In this document: piece after piece, positions 1 to 8,449 of the stretch
How positions within the stretch are numbered: position 1 is the stretch's first letter
How the letters are laid out: each line of letters begins with the position of its first letter
Assembly (NCBI GenBank): GCA_937880175.1
Contig: CALFLO010000012.1
Span: 1 to 46,803 of the forward strand
Direction of reading: 5' to 3'
From: an uncultured Gluconobacter sp.
Lineage (GTDB): Bacteria; Pseudomonadota; Alphaproteobacteria; Acetobacterales; Acetobacteraceae
DNA length: 46,803 nucleotides
The notes under the pieces: model-generated
Database searches by the model: none
What the model was told of the DNA's origin: nothing
The model's input: only the letters and a program-made list of their open reading frames with translations
Translations under genes and position numbers: made by a program

Positions 1-2657
1 TTGCCCATCAGGCACGTGTGCCAACCGTTGTAACCAACGACGCGTTGTTCCACACTCATGACCGCCGCATCCTTCAGGACGTCGTAACCTGCATTCGCCA
101 CCGCACGACCATCGACGAGGCCGGATTTGTCCGCGAACGTCATGCCGACCGCTATCTCAAGCCGCCGCACGAAATGGCCCGGCTGTTTGTGCGCTATCCC
201 GAAGCGGTGGCCCGGACCATGGACATCGTGGAGCGCTGCCGCTTCTCGCTCGACGATCTGGCCTACCAGTATCCTGATGAAGTCTCCGTACCCGGCCAGA
301 CACCGCAGCAGGCGCTGGAGGCGCTGACCTGGAAGGGCGCCCGTTCCGTCTATCCGGATGGCGTACCGGATGACGTGGCGGAAACGCTCCGCCATGAACT
401 CGGCCTGATCGGGCGGATGAAGTACGCACCGTATTTCCTGACCGTGAACAGCATTGTCCGCTATGCCCGCTCCCGGGACATTCTCTGTCAGGGCCGTGGA
501 TCGGCTGCCAATTCCGCCGTTTGTTACGTGCTGGGCATCACCGCCATTGATCCCGCCCGAAACTCACTGCTGTTCGAGCGCTTCGTCTCCGAGGAGCGGG
601 GGGAGCCACCGGATATCGACGTCGATTTCGAGCATGCCCGCCGCGAGCAGGTCATCCAGTGGGTCTATGACCATTACGGTCGTGACCGGGCGGCACTGAC
701 GGCCGTCGTCATCCGCTATCGCGCCAAAGGGGCGCTGCGTGACGTTGGCAAGGTCATGGGGCTGCCGGAGGATCTGATCCGCAGCCTATCGGGGCAAATC
801 TGGGGCTGGGGGCGCAAGCTGGATGATGAGGCCCTGCCTGACAGCGGCATTGATCTGTCAGACCGGCGCATCCGCCTGACGCTGGATCTGGCGAGCTGCC
901 TGATCGGCGTGCCCCGTCATCTGTCGCAGCACCCCGGTGGTTTTGTGCTGACACATGACCGGCTGGATGAACTGGTGCCTATCGAACCGGCATCCATGGA
1001 AGCCCGCCAGATCATTGAATGGGACAAGGACGATATCGACGTCCTGAAGTTCATGAAGGTCGACATCCTGGCATTGGGCATGCTGACTTGCATGAAAAAG
1101 GGGCTGGATCTGCTGGCGGACCATAAGGACCAGCACTTCACCCTTCAGACCATCCCGGCCGAGGATCCACGCACTTACGCCATGATCAGGAAGGCTGACA
1201 CCATTGGCGTCTTCCAGATTGAATCCCGAGCCCAGATGTCCATGCTGCCACGGCTCAAACCGCGTGTGTTCTACGATCTCGTCATTGAAGTGGCGATCGT
1301 AAGGCCCGGACCAATTCAGGGCGATATGGTGCATCCGTATCTGCGTCGCCGTGAGGGCATTGAGCCCGAAGACTATCCGACACCTGAACTGGAAGCGGTT
1401 CTGAGTAAAACACTTGGCATCCCGCTGTTTCAGGAACAGGCAATGCAGGTCGCCATGATCTGTGCGGGGTTTAGCGCCGCCGAGGCCGATCAGCTGCGTC
1501 GGGCCATGGCAACGTTCAAGAATACGGGTACCGTCTCACAGTTTCAGAGACGGCTAATCGAGGGCATGCGCGCCAACGGCTATGATGAGGATTTCGCCGA
1601 ACGGATCTACCAGCAATTGGAGGGCTTCGGCTCCTACGGATTTCCCGAGAGCCACGCGGCCAGTTTCGCCATTCTGGCCTATTCATCCTCATGGATGAAA
1701 TGCACCCATCCAGATGTGTTTCTGGCATCACTCCTGAACAGCCATCCGATGGGGTTTTATGCGCCAGCACAACTGGTCCGTGATGCGCGGGAACATGGCG
1801 TGGAAATCCGGCCCGTTTGCGTCAACGCCTCGCGCGGGGACAGCACGCTGGAAGGACCGGAAAGGCCTGACGGAATGTTCGCCGTGCGACTGGGCATGAG
1901 TCTGGTCAAGGGACTGGCCAATGACGATGCGGCTAGCATTGTTGCCGCACGAGCGTCACGCCCCTTCACCTCGGTCGATGACCTGTGGCGTCGGGCTGGC
2001 GTGAAAGCAGCAGCCCTGACCCATCTGGCCGAAGCGGATGCGTTCCGGCCTTCGCTCAGGCTCGCACGGCGCGAGGCGCTCTGGGCAATCAAGGCTCTGC
2101 GCGATGAACCATTGCCGCTATTTGCTGCAGCGCAGGTCACACGGGAAGCGAAGGAGCCGGATGTGCTGCTGCAGCCCATGCGCGACGGGGCGGAAGTGGT
2201 GCGGGATTATAACCAGCTTGGTCTGACCCTGCGGGACCATCCCCTCACCTTTCTGCGCGATGACTTGCAGGCGCGGAGCATCATGTCCTGTCGGCAGGCA
2301 CTGGCGGCAAAGGATGGAAAGCGCCTGACGGTCGCGGGACTGGTGCTGGTCCGGCAGCGACCGGGCTCCGCAGAAGGTGTTGTGTTCATGACGCTGGAGG
2401 ACGAGACGGCCAACATCAACGTCATCATCTGGCCCGATATGTTCGATGCCAACCGGCGCGTGGTACTGGGCGGACAGATGCTGGCGGTGACAGGCATGCT
2501 CCAGAAGGAAGGCGACGTCGTGCATCTGGTGGCGAAGGAGATCACCGACCTCTCCGGGTTGCTGGCGGACGTTGGGAACCGGTCGGCTGGAGGCACATCC
2601 GACCAGATGGAAAATTCTGATATCCCTATTATCGTGAAATCCCGTAACTTTCACTGA
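1..2657 (+). CDS. dnaE2: Error-prone DNA polymerase DnaE2, 5' end outside window
   Basis: DnaE2 is the alternative C-family DNA polymerase III alpha subunit that works with ImuA/ImuB in SOS-induced translesion synthesis. The reading frame is open to the left edge (first full codon at base 3), so the N-terminal PHP domain is mostly missing; about 884 residues are present against roughly 1,050-1,100 in the family. The conserved 'TNDALFHT..DRRILQDV' end of the PHP region opens the fragment. The palm carries the catalytic acidic motif PDIDVDFEH (codons near base 610), and KVDILALGML supplies the third acidic residue. Helix-hairpin-helix and OB-fold regions follow (LTVAGLVLVRQRPGSAEG...VIIWPD). 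The C-terminus 'VKSRNFH' matches the usual DnaE2 ending (SRDFH), so the 3' end is intact. imuA/imuB would be expected upstream, outside the window. Confidence 0.95.
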   Translation, partial: AHQARVPTVVTNDALFHTHDRRILQDVVTCIRHRTTIDEAGFVRERHADRYLKPPHEMARLFVRYPEAVARTMDIVERCRFSLDDLAYQYPDEVSVPGQTPQQALEALTWKGARSVYPDGVPDDVAETLRHELGLIGRMKYAPYFLTVNSIVRYARSRDILCQGRGSAANSAVCYVLGITAIDPARNSLLFERFVSEERGEPPDIDVDFEHARREQVIQWVYDHYGRDRAALTAVVIRYRAKGALRDVGKVMGLPEDLIRSLSGQIWGWGRKLDDEALPDSGIDLSDRRIRLTLDLASCLIGVPRHLSQHPGGFVLTHDRLDELVPIEPASMEARQIIEWDKDDIDVLKFMKVDILALGMLTCMKKGLDLLADHKDQHFTLQTIPAEDPRTYAMIRKADTIGVFQIESRAQMSMLPRLKPRVFYDLVIEVAIVRPGPIQGDMVHPYLRRREGIEPEDYPTPELEAVLSKTLGIPLFQEQAMQVAMICAGFSAAEADQLRRAMATFKNTGTVSQFQRRLIEGMRANGYDEDFAERIYQQLEGFGSYGFPESHAASFAILAYSSSWMKCTHPDVFLASLLNSHPMGFYAPAQLVRDAREHGVEIRPVCVNASRGDSTLEGPERPDGMFAVRLGMSLVKGLANDDAASIVAARASRPFTSVDDLWRRAGVKAAALTHLAEADAFRPSLRLARREALWAIKALRDEPLPLFAAAQVTREAKEPDVLLQPMRDGAEVVRDYNQLGLTLRDHPLTFLRDDLQARSIMSCRQALAAKDGKRLTVAGLVLVRQRPGSAEGVVFMTLEDETANINVIIWPDMFDANRRVVLGGQMLAVTGMLQKEGDVVHLVAKEITDLSGLLADVGNRSAGGTSDQMENSDIPIIVKSRNFH

Positions 2658-2673
2658 CAAACAGAAAACACAT

Positions 2674-2692
2674 GGAGGGATCGAAGAACCCT
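2674..2692. repeat. Left terminal inverted repeat of the IS5-family element
   Basis: A 19-bp sequence starting GGAGGG that pairs with 3945-3963 with two mismatches. It defines the left boundary of the insertion sequence. Confidence 0.8.
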
Positions 2693-2805
2693 TGATTGAT
2701 AAGCTTGGACCGTAATTTCTGGGTTTTGGCGATTTGATTGACGGTTTTCGGGTGATCTTTCGGTCTGCGTTTTGAGCAGATTGGGGGCTATTACGCGCTG
2801 AATGA

Positions 2806-3888
2806 CTACGCGCTCGCGTTCAATCTTTCGAGGAAGAGGAAGCGGCGCATGTTGTAGACGATATTGGCCAGCCCGATCCTCATGGCGGCTCTGCTGATGC
2901 CGACAGTACGGATGAATAGTCCCGTCTGCGATTTCTGATCGGCAAAGACGTGCTCAACACGAGATCGGATCACGGACTTTCCTGCGTTGGATCTCTGGAT
3001 ATGCTGGGCCATAGGCTTGAGATGCGGTTTTTTCCTGTGAACCTTCGAGACAAAGCCCTGCTCCTCCATGAAGTCTTCGTTGGCTTTGGAGCGATAGGCC
3101 GTGTCTGCCCAGACGCTTGAGGCCGTATTGGTTTTATCCAGCAGCCCCTCTCTCAATCGCGCGCCATCACTGGCGGCGGCATGCGTTGTTTTCCATTTCC
3201 GGATGAACCGGTATTTCCGATCGATGGAAACATGCGATTTATAGCCAAAGAACGGGATAGCAAGATCGCTGGATGGCATGGTTCCATCATCCTGCCGCTT
3301 CGCCTTCGTGAACTTCAGCGTCCAGCGCGCATGACGATCCTTGTGCGACAGCTTTGCGGGTTTGTCCTGCCACTCCTGTGGGATCCGTCCTTCCCGAAGA
3401 TCGTTTTTCTCTGCGTTGGTGTTCCGCTGCTTTGGAGCAGCCACCAGTGTGGCATCCAGGATCTGGCCTGACATCGGTAAATACCCGGCGTTGCGCAGGA
3501 TTGCGTCAAAGCGGTTGAACAGCCCATCGATCGCACCCGCCTGTGTCAGACGTTCGCGGAACAGCCAGACCGTTCTGGCATCCGGCACCCGATCTGAAAG
3601 CTCCAAACCAAGGAAGCGCATAAAGGAGAGGCGGTCGTTGATCAGATATTCCGTCCATTCATCAGACAAATTGTTCAACGTCTGGATCACCAGGATTTTG
3701 AACATCAAAACGGGATCAAATGGCGGTCGTCCGCCCTTGCTTCCATCGGAATACGTCAGGGTCTTGTCCAGATCAGGACGGAACACTTCAAAATCCACAG
3801 TCCGGGAAAACGCTTCGAGCTGATCGCCAAGCCCGCTCAGCCGGGCAAGACGCTCTTCAACATCAAAGAAACCAGACTGCTTCATCAT
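2806..3888 (-). CDS. IS5-family transposase (DDE)
   Basis: A DDE transposase that catalyses cut-and-paste movement of the surrounding element. The N-terminus (SGFFDVEERLARLSGLGDQLEAF) and the GGRPPFDPVLMFKILV block belong to the DUF772-type N-terminal domain. The catalytic acids are visible in LDATLVAAP (first D), WADTAYRS (second D) and SRVEHVFA (E), the standard IS5 arrangement. At about 360 aa it is full length with no internal stop, so it may be active. The start chosen is the first ATG of an ATGATG pair, preceded by a GAGGG ribosome-binding sequence 5 nt upstream; a TTG 12 nt further upstream is the alternative. Both ends of the gene lie inside the terminal inverted repeats. Confidence 0.92.
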   Translation of the reverse strand: MMKQSGFFDVEERLARLSGLGDQLEAFSRTVDFEVFRPDLDKTLTYSDGSKGGRPPFDPVLMFKILVIQTLNNLSDEWTEYLINDRLSFMRFLGLELSDRVPDARTVWLFRERLTQAGAIDGLFNRFDAILRNAGYLPMSGQILDATLVAAPKQRNTNAEKNDLREGRIPQEWQDKPAKLSHKDRHARWTLKFTKAKRQDDGTMPSSDLAIPFFGYKSHVSIDRKYRFIRKWKTTHAAASDGARLREGLLDKTNTASSVWADTAYRSKANEDFMEEQGFVSKVHRKKPHLKPMAQHIQRSNAGKSVIRSRVEHVFADQKSQTGLFIRTVGISRAAMRIGLANIVYNMRRFLFLERLNASA

Positions 3889-3944
3889 CCATTCCCTCAA
3901 TCAATGCAGGAGTGATGGAATCACACAGAGAGACTCAAAACCAG

Positions 3945-3963
3945 AGGGTTTTTCGAACCCTCC
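3945..3963. repeat. Right terminal inverted repeat of the IS5-family element
   Basis: Ends in ...CGAACCCTCC and is the reverse complement of 2674-2692 at 17 of 19 positions. It marks the right boundary of the element. Confidence 0.8.
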
Positions 3964-4016
3964 AGGTAGCGTTGTAAGGAGGGAAAGTCAGGAAGGCAAA
4001 AGTCTTCCCTATCGGG

Positions 4017-4808
4017 TCATGAGAGACGCGCAATACCCAATCCCAGCCTTGACACCTCATCTCGACGCAATGTCAAAATCTCCACACCGCTTTTTGTAAC
4101 TGCAACCGTATGTTCGAACTGAGCGGAGAGCTTTCGGTCTTTGGTCACGACTGCCCATCCGTCGTCTTTGGTCATAACCTGCCGCCTTCCCTGATTGATC
4201 ATGGGTTCTATGGTAAAAACCATACCTTCCTGCAGTTCCAAGCCTGTTCCTGGCTTTCCGAAATTAAGCACCTGCGGTTCTTCATGCATCTCGCGACCGA
4301 TCCCGTGCCCACAATACTCGCGGACAACTGAACAGCCATTCTTTTTGGCATACCGTGTGATTGCGAAACCGATGTCTCCCAGATGCGCTCCTGGGCGTAC
4401 CTGTTTTATCCCTTCCCACATCGCCTCTTGGGCGATCCGAACAAGGCGATGCGCGGCTGGCGGTACATGACCCACAAGATAGGTTTTGCTCGAATCTGCT
4501 ATAAAACCATTTTTCTCAAGCGTGATATCAAGATTGATGATGTCCCGGTCACGGATGATTTCGTTCGGATCAGGTACCCCATGACAGACAACATGATTGA
4601 TTGAGCAGTTCAGGACATATTTGAAGCCATATTGTCCTTTACTGGCCGGGCGTGCTCCAAGATCAACAGTGATGAAGCGTTCGACCAGATCATTGACTGC
4701 TAACGTCGACATGCCAATGAGGTTTAATTCGTCCAGCATTTCAAAAACGGATGCCAACAGTCTGCCTGACACCCGCATGAGAGCCAGCTCTTCAGAGTTT
4801 TTCAGCAT
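4017..4808 (-). CDS. map: Type I methionine aminopeptidase (accessory copy)
   Basis: Removes the N-terminal methionine from nascent cytosolic proteins using a dinuclear metal centre. The 263-aa length is that of a bacterial type I enzyme. All expected ligands are present: D94 (NLDIT), D105 (FIADSSKTY), H168 (CGHGIGREMHEEP), E201 (FTIEPMI) and E232 (SAQFEHTVAV), with the substrate histidine H76 (VVCHGVP). The offset from the E. coli numbering is a constant three residues. The gene follows the ParD-like gene with the arrangement TAA-C-ATG, only 1 nt apart, which implies translational coupling. This linkage suggests an accessory copy rather than the essential housekeeping one, which would sit elsewhere; that is inference. 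Confidence 0.95.
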   Translation of the reverse strand: MLKNSEELALMRVSGRLLASVFEMLDELNLIGMSTLAVNDLVERFITVDLGARPASKGQYGFKYVLNCSINHVVCHGVPDPNEIIRDRDIINLDITLEKNGFIADSSKTYLVGHVPPAAHRLVRIAQEAMWEGIKQVRPGAHLGDIGFAITRYAKKNGCSVVREYCGHGIGREMHEEPQVLNFGKPGTGLELQEGMVFTIEPMINQGRRQVMTKDDGWAVVTKDRKLSAQFEHTVAVTKSGVEILTLRRDEVSRLGLGIARLS

Positions 4809-4809
4809 G

Positions 4810-5016
4810 TTACGCGACTGTCAGACCTGCGACACAAACATCTTCCAGGACAAGCTGCTTTCTTACAATGTCATTGAAGGACAGGGTCGGGTTGGCTTCG
4901 GCCAACATTCCGATTTTCATCCAGAACTCGGCTTGAGCGTTGATGGAACGGCACATGACGGCGCTGGCCCGCCGTGCTTCCTCATGCAGGTCGTCGTCTA
5001 TCTTTACAATACCCAT
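4810..5016 (-). CDS. ParD-like family small protein
   Basis: A 68-aa protein beginning MGIVKIDDDLHEEARRAS, with the ribbon-helix-helix-like pattern and 'SINAQAEFWMKIGMLAEANP' core of the ParD-like antitoxin family. In ParD-type antitoxins the N-terminal strand binds DNA and autorepresses the operon; here that is inferred from similarity. The start was chosen at the ATG of MGIV because a GGAAGAG ribosome-binding sequence lies about 6 nt upstream; a TTG five codons earlier would place that sequence inside the gene. It is followed after 1 nt by the methionine aminopeptidase gene. There is no ParE-like toxin next to it, so the partner in this operon is the aminopeptidase. A palindromic operator candidate sits just upstream. 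Confidence 0.75.
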   Translation of the reverse strand: MGIVKIDDDLHEEARRASAVMCRSINAQAEFWMKIGMLAEANPTLSFNDIVRKQLVLEDVCVAGLTVA

Positions 5017-5048
5017 CGATGTCTCTTCCAAAAAGAAAATATATGAAA

Positions 5049-5078
5049 CGTATATGGACCATATATTCCTTTCGTCAA
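5049..5078 (-). promoter_or_regulatory. Promoter with palindromic operator for the ParD-like/map operon
   Basis: Read on the minus strand there is a TTGACG -35 box (5073-5078), an 18-nt spacer and a TATACG -10 box (5049-5054), ending about 32 nt before the ParD-like ATG. A perfect 7-bp palindrome with a one-base centre, TATATGG-A-CCATATA (5051-5065), fills the spacer and overlaps the -10 box. A further half-site-like ATATATG lies at 5039-5045. This is where a ribbon-helix-helix autorepressor would be expected to bind. The assignment is by pattern only. Confidence 0.6.
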
Positions 5079-5299
5079 TGGCATGGCAGTCTAGAGATCT
5101 CTCAGTTTTTTAAATTGTCCACAAGGAGGTCTACCAGGGGCAATCTACAGGCCGCTTCGGAGCGATTTCTATAAGGCAAGGTGCCAATCCGAACTAAACA
5201 CCATCCATCTATCCATGCTTCTGCATGCAGACTACCCGCACAGCATCGATTGTGAACAACAACAGAGGCCGGAAGCGACACCCTGGACCCGGCCGCAGG

Positions 5300-5866
5300 C
5301 TACGACGCCCCGAGAAGGAGCAAAAGCAGAGCCACGCCTTGTTCCGCTGCGGACAGCCCTTTCTGCTCGCGCATCCGGCCACCAGCTTGCAAGTCGACCA
5401 GCCCATGCGCAGTCGCATAGATCAATCCTGCCAGTTCCCGTGTGGGGGTCGGCGGCAAGGCACCCGTGCTCTGCGCGTCCTCAACGAGCCCCGCGAACGC
5501 CGTAAACGCCTTCAACGCAGCCGCTTCAAGACTTCCGCCCGCGGCGCCGATACCGGGATCGCTGAACAACAGCCTGTACCGGGCGGGATAATCGCGCCCG
5601 TACTGAATGAACAAGCCTAATGCCTCCTTCAGCCTCTGGATCGGCTCTGCGTCACCTAGGCGTGTACCTTCAAAAGCCAAGGCCAGCATTCTGAAATCAC
5701 GCTCGGCGATTGCAGCAAGAAGCGCATTGCGATCCTTGAAATGGCGATATGGGGCATTGTGCGAGACCCCGACAGCATGTGCTACGGCGCGCAAAGTAAC
5801 GGCCGCGTCCCCACCTTTATCAAGAAGAAGCGCTGCCTGTGTGATCAGATTTTCTCGTGTGCTCAC
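5300..5866 (-). CDS. TetR/AcrR family transcriptional regulator
   Basis: A 188-aa one-domain repressor. Residues about 8-54 form the TetR helix-turn-helix (AALLLDKGGDAAVTLRAVAHAVGVSHNAPYRHFKDRNALLAAIA). The remainder is a helical ligand-binding domain of the WHG-like type (LGLFIQYGRDYPARYRLLFSDP). It begins at a GTG that overlaps the stop of the upstream SDR gene by 4 nt (GTGA), so the two are co-transcribed and translationally coupled. A strong duplicated inverted repeat upstream of the SDR gene (6849-6889) is the likely binding site, giving autoregulation and control of the SDR and perhaps of the divergent SRPBCC gene. The inducer is unknown. Confidence 0.9.
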   Translation of the reverse strand: MSTRENLITQAALLLDKGGDAAVTLRAVAHAVGVSHNAPYRHFKDRNALLAAIAERDFRMLALAFEGTRLGDAEPIQRLKEALGLFIQYGRDYPARYRLLFSDPGIGAAGGSLEAAALKAFTAFAGLVEDAQSTGALPPTPTRELAGLIYATAHGLVDLQAGGRMREQKGLSAAEQGVALLLLLLGAS

Positions 5867-6834
5867 TCAATTTCCTTATTTCCTTCTCTGGGACACATGC
5901 CCAGGCCGACAAGAACCGCAGAGTCCGCCCATAGCTTCTTCGCGCGACCAAGGTCATACGACATGGCGCTCGAATGTGCCTCAATCAATTGGCCGCTGCT
6001 GGACTGGATATACTTGCCCGATGCAGCGGCAAACGCCGGATCGATAGCCAGCCGTGCAAGCGCGTTACCTGAGAACGCGAGACTGCCCATGGTGACACCC
6101 AGGACTTTGAACAGCCTGTTGGCGAGGCTGGTCCGCATCAGCTGCTGCATTATCGCCGGCGCCGACCGGTTCAGACCAGTCTCGACGATCAGACCGGGAT
6201 CAAAGGCAATCGACTGAATCGACGAGCCCTTTGTCCGCAGCCGGCGATCCAGCTCATAGGCGTAGAGCATGGTACAAAGCTTCGAAGTAGAATACCGGAC
6301 GCCCCAGGGAAGAGGCTTGCCAGATTTGCCATCCTCCGCGAGCCGGACTGCGTCCGGCTCCACCGGTTTACCGACCATTTTGCCATCCATTGTCTTCCCG
6401 TCATGCGTGCCACTGGCTGTGAACACGACACGGCCGCAGTCCTGAATATGCTCCAGCAGCAGGTTGAGCAGCAGGAAATGCCCCAGGCAATTGGTTGCAA
6501 AAGTCTTTTCGTAACCATCCACGCTATATTGGGGCGGTCCCATGAACTGTGCGCCGGCATTGAGTATCAGCACCTGCAAGGGCGTCACGCGTTGGTCGCG
6601 GACCAGAGCCTGGACAGCAACCGCTGCTGTATGAACCGAGGCCAGAGAAGACAGATCTAGAGTCACAGTCTCGATCCTCTCTGGGTACCGTGCGGCAAGA
6701 GTGCGCGCGACGGCATCAACTTCAGCCAGGTTACGCCCGGCCATGATGACATCAAATCCACCGCGCTCGAGAATCCTTGTCGTGGCCTCCAGCCCTATCC
6801 CCTTGTGACCGCCGGTAATCAGAATGGTCGGCAT
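5863..6834 (-). CDS. SDR family oxidoreductase (retinol-dehydrogenase/protochlorophyllide-reductase-like)
   Basis: A 323-aa short-chain dehydrogenase/reductase. The nucleotide-binding glycine motif TGGHKGIG is at residues 7-14, the structural NAG motif at 92-94, the catalytic serine near S141 and the catalytic YxxxK at Y181-K185 (YSTSK). Its length and the long insert between the serine and tyrosine resemble the retinol dehydrogenase/WW-domain oxidoreductase branch rather than the 250-aa classical enzymes. The substrate cannot be deduced. The start ATG has an AAGGA ribosome-binding sequence upstream. It is the first gene of an operon with the TetR regulator, and its promoter region holds the duplicated operator. 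Confidence 0.9.
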   Translation of the reverse strand: MPTILITGGHKGIGLEATTRILERGGFDVIMAGRNLAEVDAVARTLAARYPERIETVTLDLSSLASVHTAAVAVQALVRDQRVTPLQVLILNAGAQFMGPPQYSVDGYEKTFATNCLGHFLLLNLLLEHIQDCGRVVFTASGTHDGKTMDGKMVGKPVEPDAVRLAEDGKSGKPLPWGVRYSTSKLCTMLYAYELDRRLRTKGSSIQSIAFDPGLIVETGLNRSAPAIMQQLMRTSLANRLFKVLGVTMGSLAFSGNALARLAIDPAFAAASGKYIQSSSGQLIEAHSSAMSYDLGRAKKLWADSAVLVGLGMCPREGNKEIE

Positions 6835-6848
6835 CGCTTAAATCCTTT

Positions 6849-6889
6849 GTTGACAGCGTCAACTTAGGAGATAAGTTGACACTGTCAAC
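6849..6889. promoter_or_regulatory. Twin inverted-repeat operator, probably for the TetR regulator
   Basis: Two 18-nt arms (6849-6866 and 6872-6889), separated by 5 nt, are inverted copies matching at 17 of 18 positions. Each arm is itself a small palindrome of the form GTTGACA-N-GTCAAC. The TTGACA/TTGACG boxes inside the arms could also serve as -35 elements, so repressor binding would compete directly with RNA polymerase. The site lies between the minus-strand SDR-tetR operon and the plus-strand SRPBCC gene and may control both directions. Confidence 0.75.
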
Positions 6890-6909
6890 AGCTCTTTTGT
6901 GGAGGCACA

Positions 6910-7398
6910 GTGTTGAGAAGCGACCTGAGAAAGTGGGCGGTGGCTGAGCAGATGATACCAAACGCACCGGTCAATGCGGCGTGCTCAACCATGATTAACG
7001 CATCGTCAGATACAGTATGGCATCTGCTGACCAGCGTAACCAATTGGCCGCGATGGTATGGCTATCTAAAGAACGCACAGCTCGACGGACTGTTCTCCGT
7101 CGAAACCAGGCTAACTTACGGCGGCTTAATCAAGCATAGACTGCGCATTGCCAGGGTGACGCCTGGTAAGATGGTTATGCTTTACGGAACAATGGCCGGT
7201 TATAGTGGCATCACACGCTGGGATGTGAAAACGATGGCCGAGGAAAGAACGAAAGTCACCTTTACCGAATCATCAAATGGCCCCTTGATCGCGCTTCTTT
7301 ATGGAAGTGGTCGCCTCGAGAAGCATCTCAAACTGTGGCTTGCAGCCCTAAAGGCCGAAGCTGAACGGGGGTTGGTCATGTTTCGAACACAGAAATAA
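6910..7398 (+). CDS. SRPBCC (START-like) family protein
   Basis: About 162 aa with the pattern of a SRPBCC/polyketide-cyclase-like fold. It opens with a strand 'STMINASSDTVWHLLTSVTNWPRWY', the usual 'I.a..d.vW..ltd...WP.W' signature of this superfamily, and ends with a long amphipathic helix (LEKHLKLWLAALKAEAERGL). Such proteins bind hydrophobic ligands in a cavity; no catalytic residues can be named. The coordinate given uses a GTG start; the adjacent TTG (6913) has better spacing from the GGAGG at 6901-6905, and an ATG at 6952 is also possible. It is divergent from the SDR-tetR operon and shares the operator region, so it is probably co-regulated. Confidence 0.75.
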   Translation: MLRSDLRKWAVAEQMIPNAPVNAACSTMINASSDTVWHLLTSVTNWPRWYGYLKNAQLDGLFSVETRLTYGGLIKHRLRIARVTPGKMVMLYGTMAGYSGITRWDVKTMAEERTKVTFTESSNGPLIALLYGSGRLEKHLKLWLAALKAEAERGLVMFRTQK

Positions 7399-7564
7399 GG
7401 TCAGTAAGGTCTCACGGCTCCAAAAGCATCGTGATGCACTTTTGCATCGCAGTTTCCCTCCCGAAGAAGACTCCCTCCTCTTAAACGAGCCAGCTTAAGA
7501 GCGGTTGCTACTGCGCGTCCCTCATTACTCTGGAAGAGGTTTAATTATTTATGCAGGTTAGGCC

Positions 7565-8449
7565 ATGAATATGACGGTATTGGACAAGAATGAGCTGGTC
7601 GTCATAACAGGGGCCTCAAGCGGCATCGGAGCTGCAACCGTTCGAGAAATGGCCCGTCGAGGATTTCACGTCCTGGCCGGCGTTCGCCGCGAAGAAGATG
7701 CTGCTGCACTACGCGACCAGAACATTGAACCCCTGATCCTGGACATCACGAATAAGGATCATGTTCAGGCCCTGGCTGATCGGGTCCAGAACGATCCCGA
7801 AGGCAGGGCGTTAAGAGCTCTCGTGAACAATGCTGCCATCGGTGCGAACGCGCCTGTCGAGGTCTTTCCCTTGGAAGCTTGGCGGCAGCTTTTCGAGGTT
7901 AATTATTTCGGACACATCGCGGTCACGCAAAAGCTTTTGCCTGCCTTGATCCACAGCAAAGGACGGGTAATCAACATCAGCTCTGTCGGCGGAACCATCG
8001 CAATGGCGACTTATGGACCTTATGGAGGAGCGAAATTTGCCCTCGAGGCGTTGAGCGACTCTTTGCGACGCGAAATGCTGCCGCTCGGGGTCGACGTCAT
8101 TGTGATCGAACCCGGTGCGATCAAGACGAAAATATCAAGCCGCGCGATCGCCACAGCTAACAAAGTCGCAGCCACCATGACGTTGGAACAGCGCAAGCGC
8201 TACGGCGACCTGATACACGCCGTTACTGCTCAGGCAGCCGAGGCGAACGAAAATGGGCTTACCGCTGACGCAGCAGCCCACGTGATCGCTTCGGCCATAA
8301 CAGTCCGTAAGCCGCGCACCCGGTACGGTATCGGAAAGGAGGCATCGATGATCGGCATCATTCGGATGCTCCCAGACCGGGTTGTAGATCGCATCCTCGC
8401 ATTCGTCCTTCGCCGCTACATGCCTAAACCGACACGCTCAGCACATTGA
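7565..8449 (+). CDS. SDR family oxidoreductase
   Basis: A 294-aa short-chain dehydrogenase/reductase. TGASSGIG (residues 15-22) binds the dinucleotide, NNA is at 88-90, serines lie in 'NISSVGG' near 139-140, and the catalytic tyrosine and lysine are Y153 and K157 (YGGAK). The C-terminal 'YGIGKEASMIGIIRMLPDRVVDRIL' is typical of the SDR group annotated as 1-acylglycerone-phosphate reductase or 17-beta-HSD-like in bacteria. The substrate is unknown. It stands alone on the plus strand, 166 nt after the SRPBCC gene; whether they share a transcript is unclear. Confidence 0.88.
   Translation: MNMTVLDKNELVVITGASSGIGAATVREMARRGFHVLAGVRREEDAAALRDQNIEPLILDITNKDHVQALADRVQNDPEGRALRALVNNAAIGANAPVEVFPLEAWRQLFEVNYFGHIAVTQKLLPALIHSKGRVINISSVGGTIAMATYGPYGGAKFALEALSDSLRREMLPLGVDVIVIEPGAIKTKISSRAIATANKVAATMTLEQRKRYGDLIHAVTAQAAEANENGLTADAAAHVIASAITVRKPRTRYGIGKEASMIGIIRMLPDRVVDRILAFVLRRYMPKPTRSAH

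Larger units (their letters stand above)
2674..3963 (-). mobile_element. IS5-family insertion sequence, apparently intact
   Basis: The 1,290-bp element is bounded by 19-bp terminal inverted repeats. The left end reads GGAGGGATCGAAGAACCCT and the reverse complement of the right end reads GGAGGGTTCGAAAAACCCT, matching at 17 of 19 positions. It holds a single full-length transposase on the minus strand. It begins 16 bp after the dnaE2 stop, so it does not break that gene but separates it from whatever originally followed. I see no convincing target-site duplication at the two borders (ACAT on the left, AGGT on the right), which may mean a recombined or old insertion. Confidence 0.85.

Noticed and set aside
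7420..7450. Small hairpin GCATC/GATGC near the SRPBCC stop as a terminator
   Set aside because: The stem is only 5 bp and the following T-run is short, not enough to call an intrinsic terminator.
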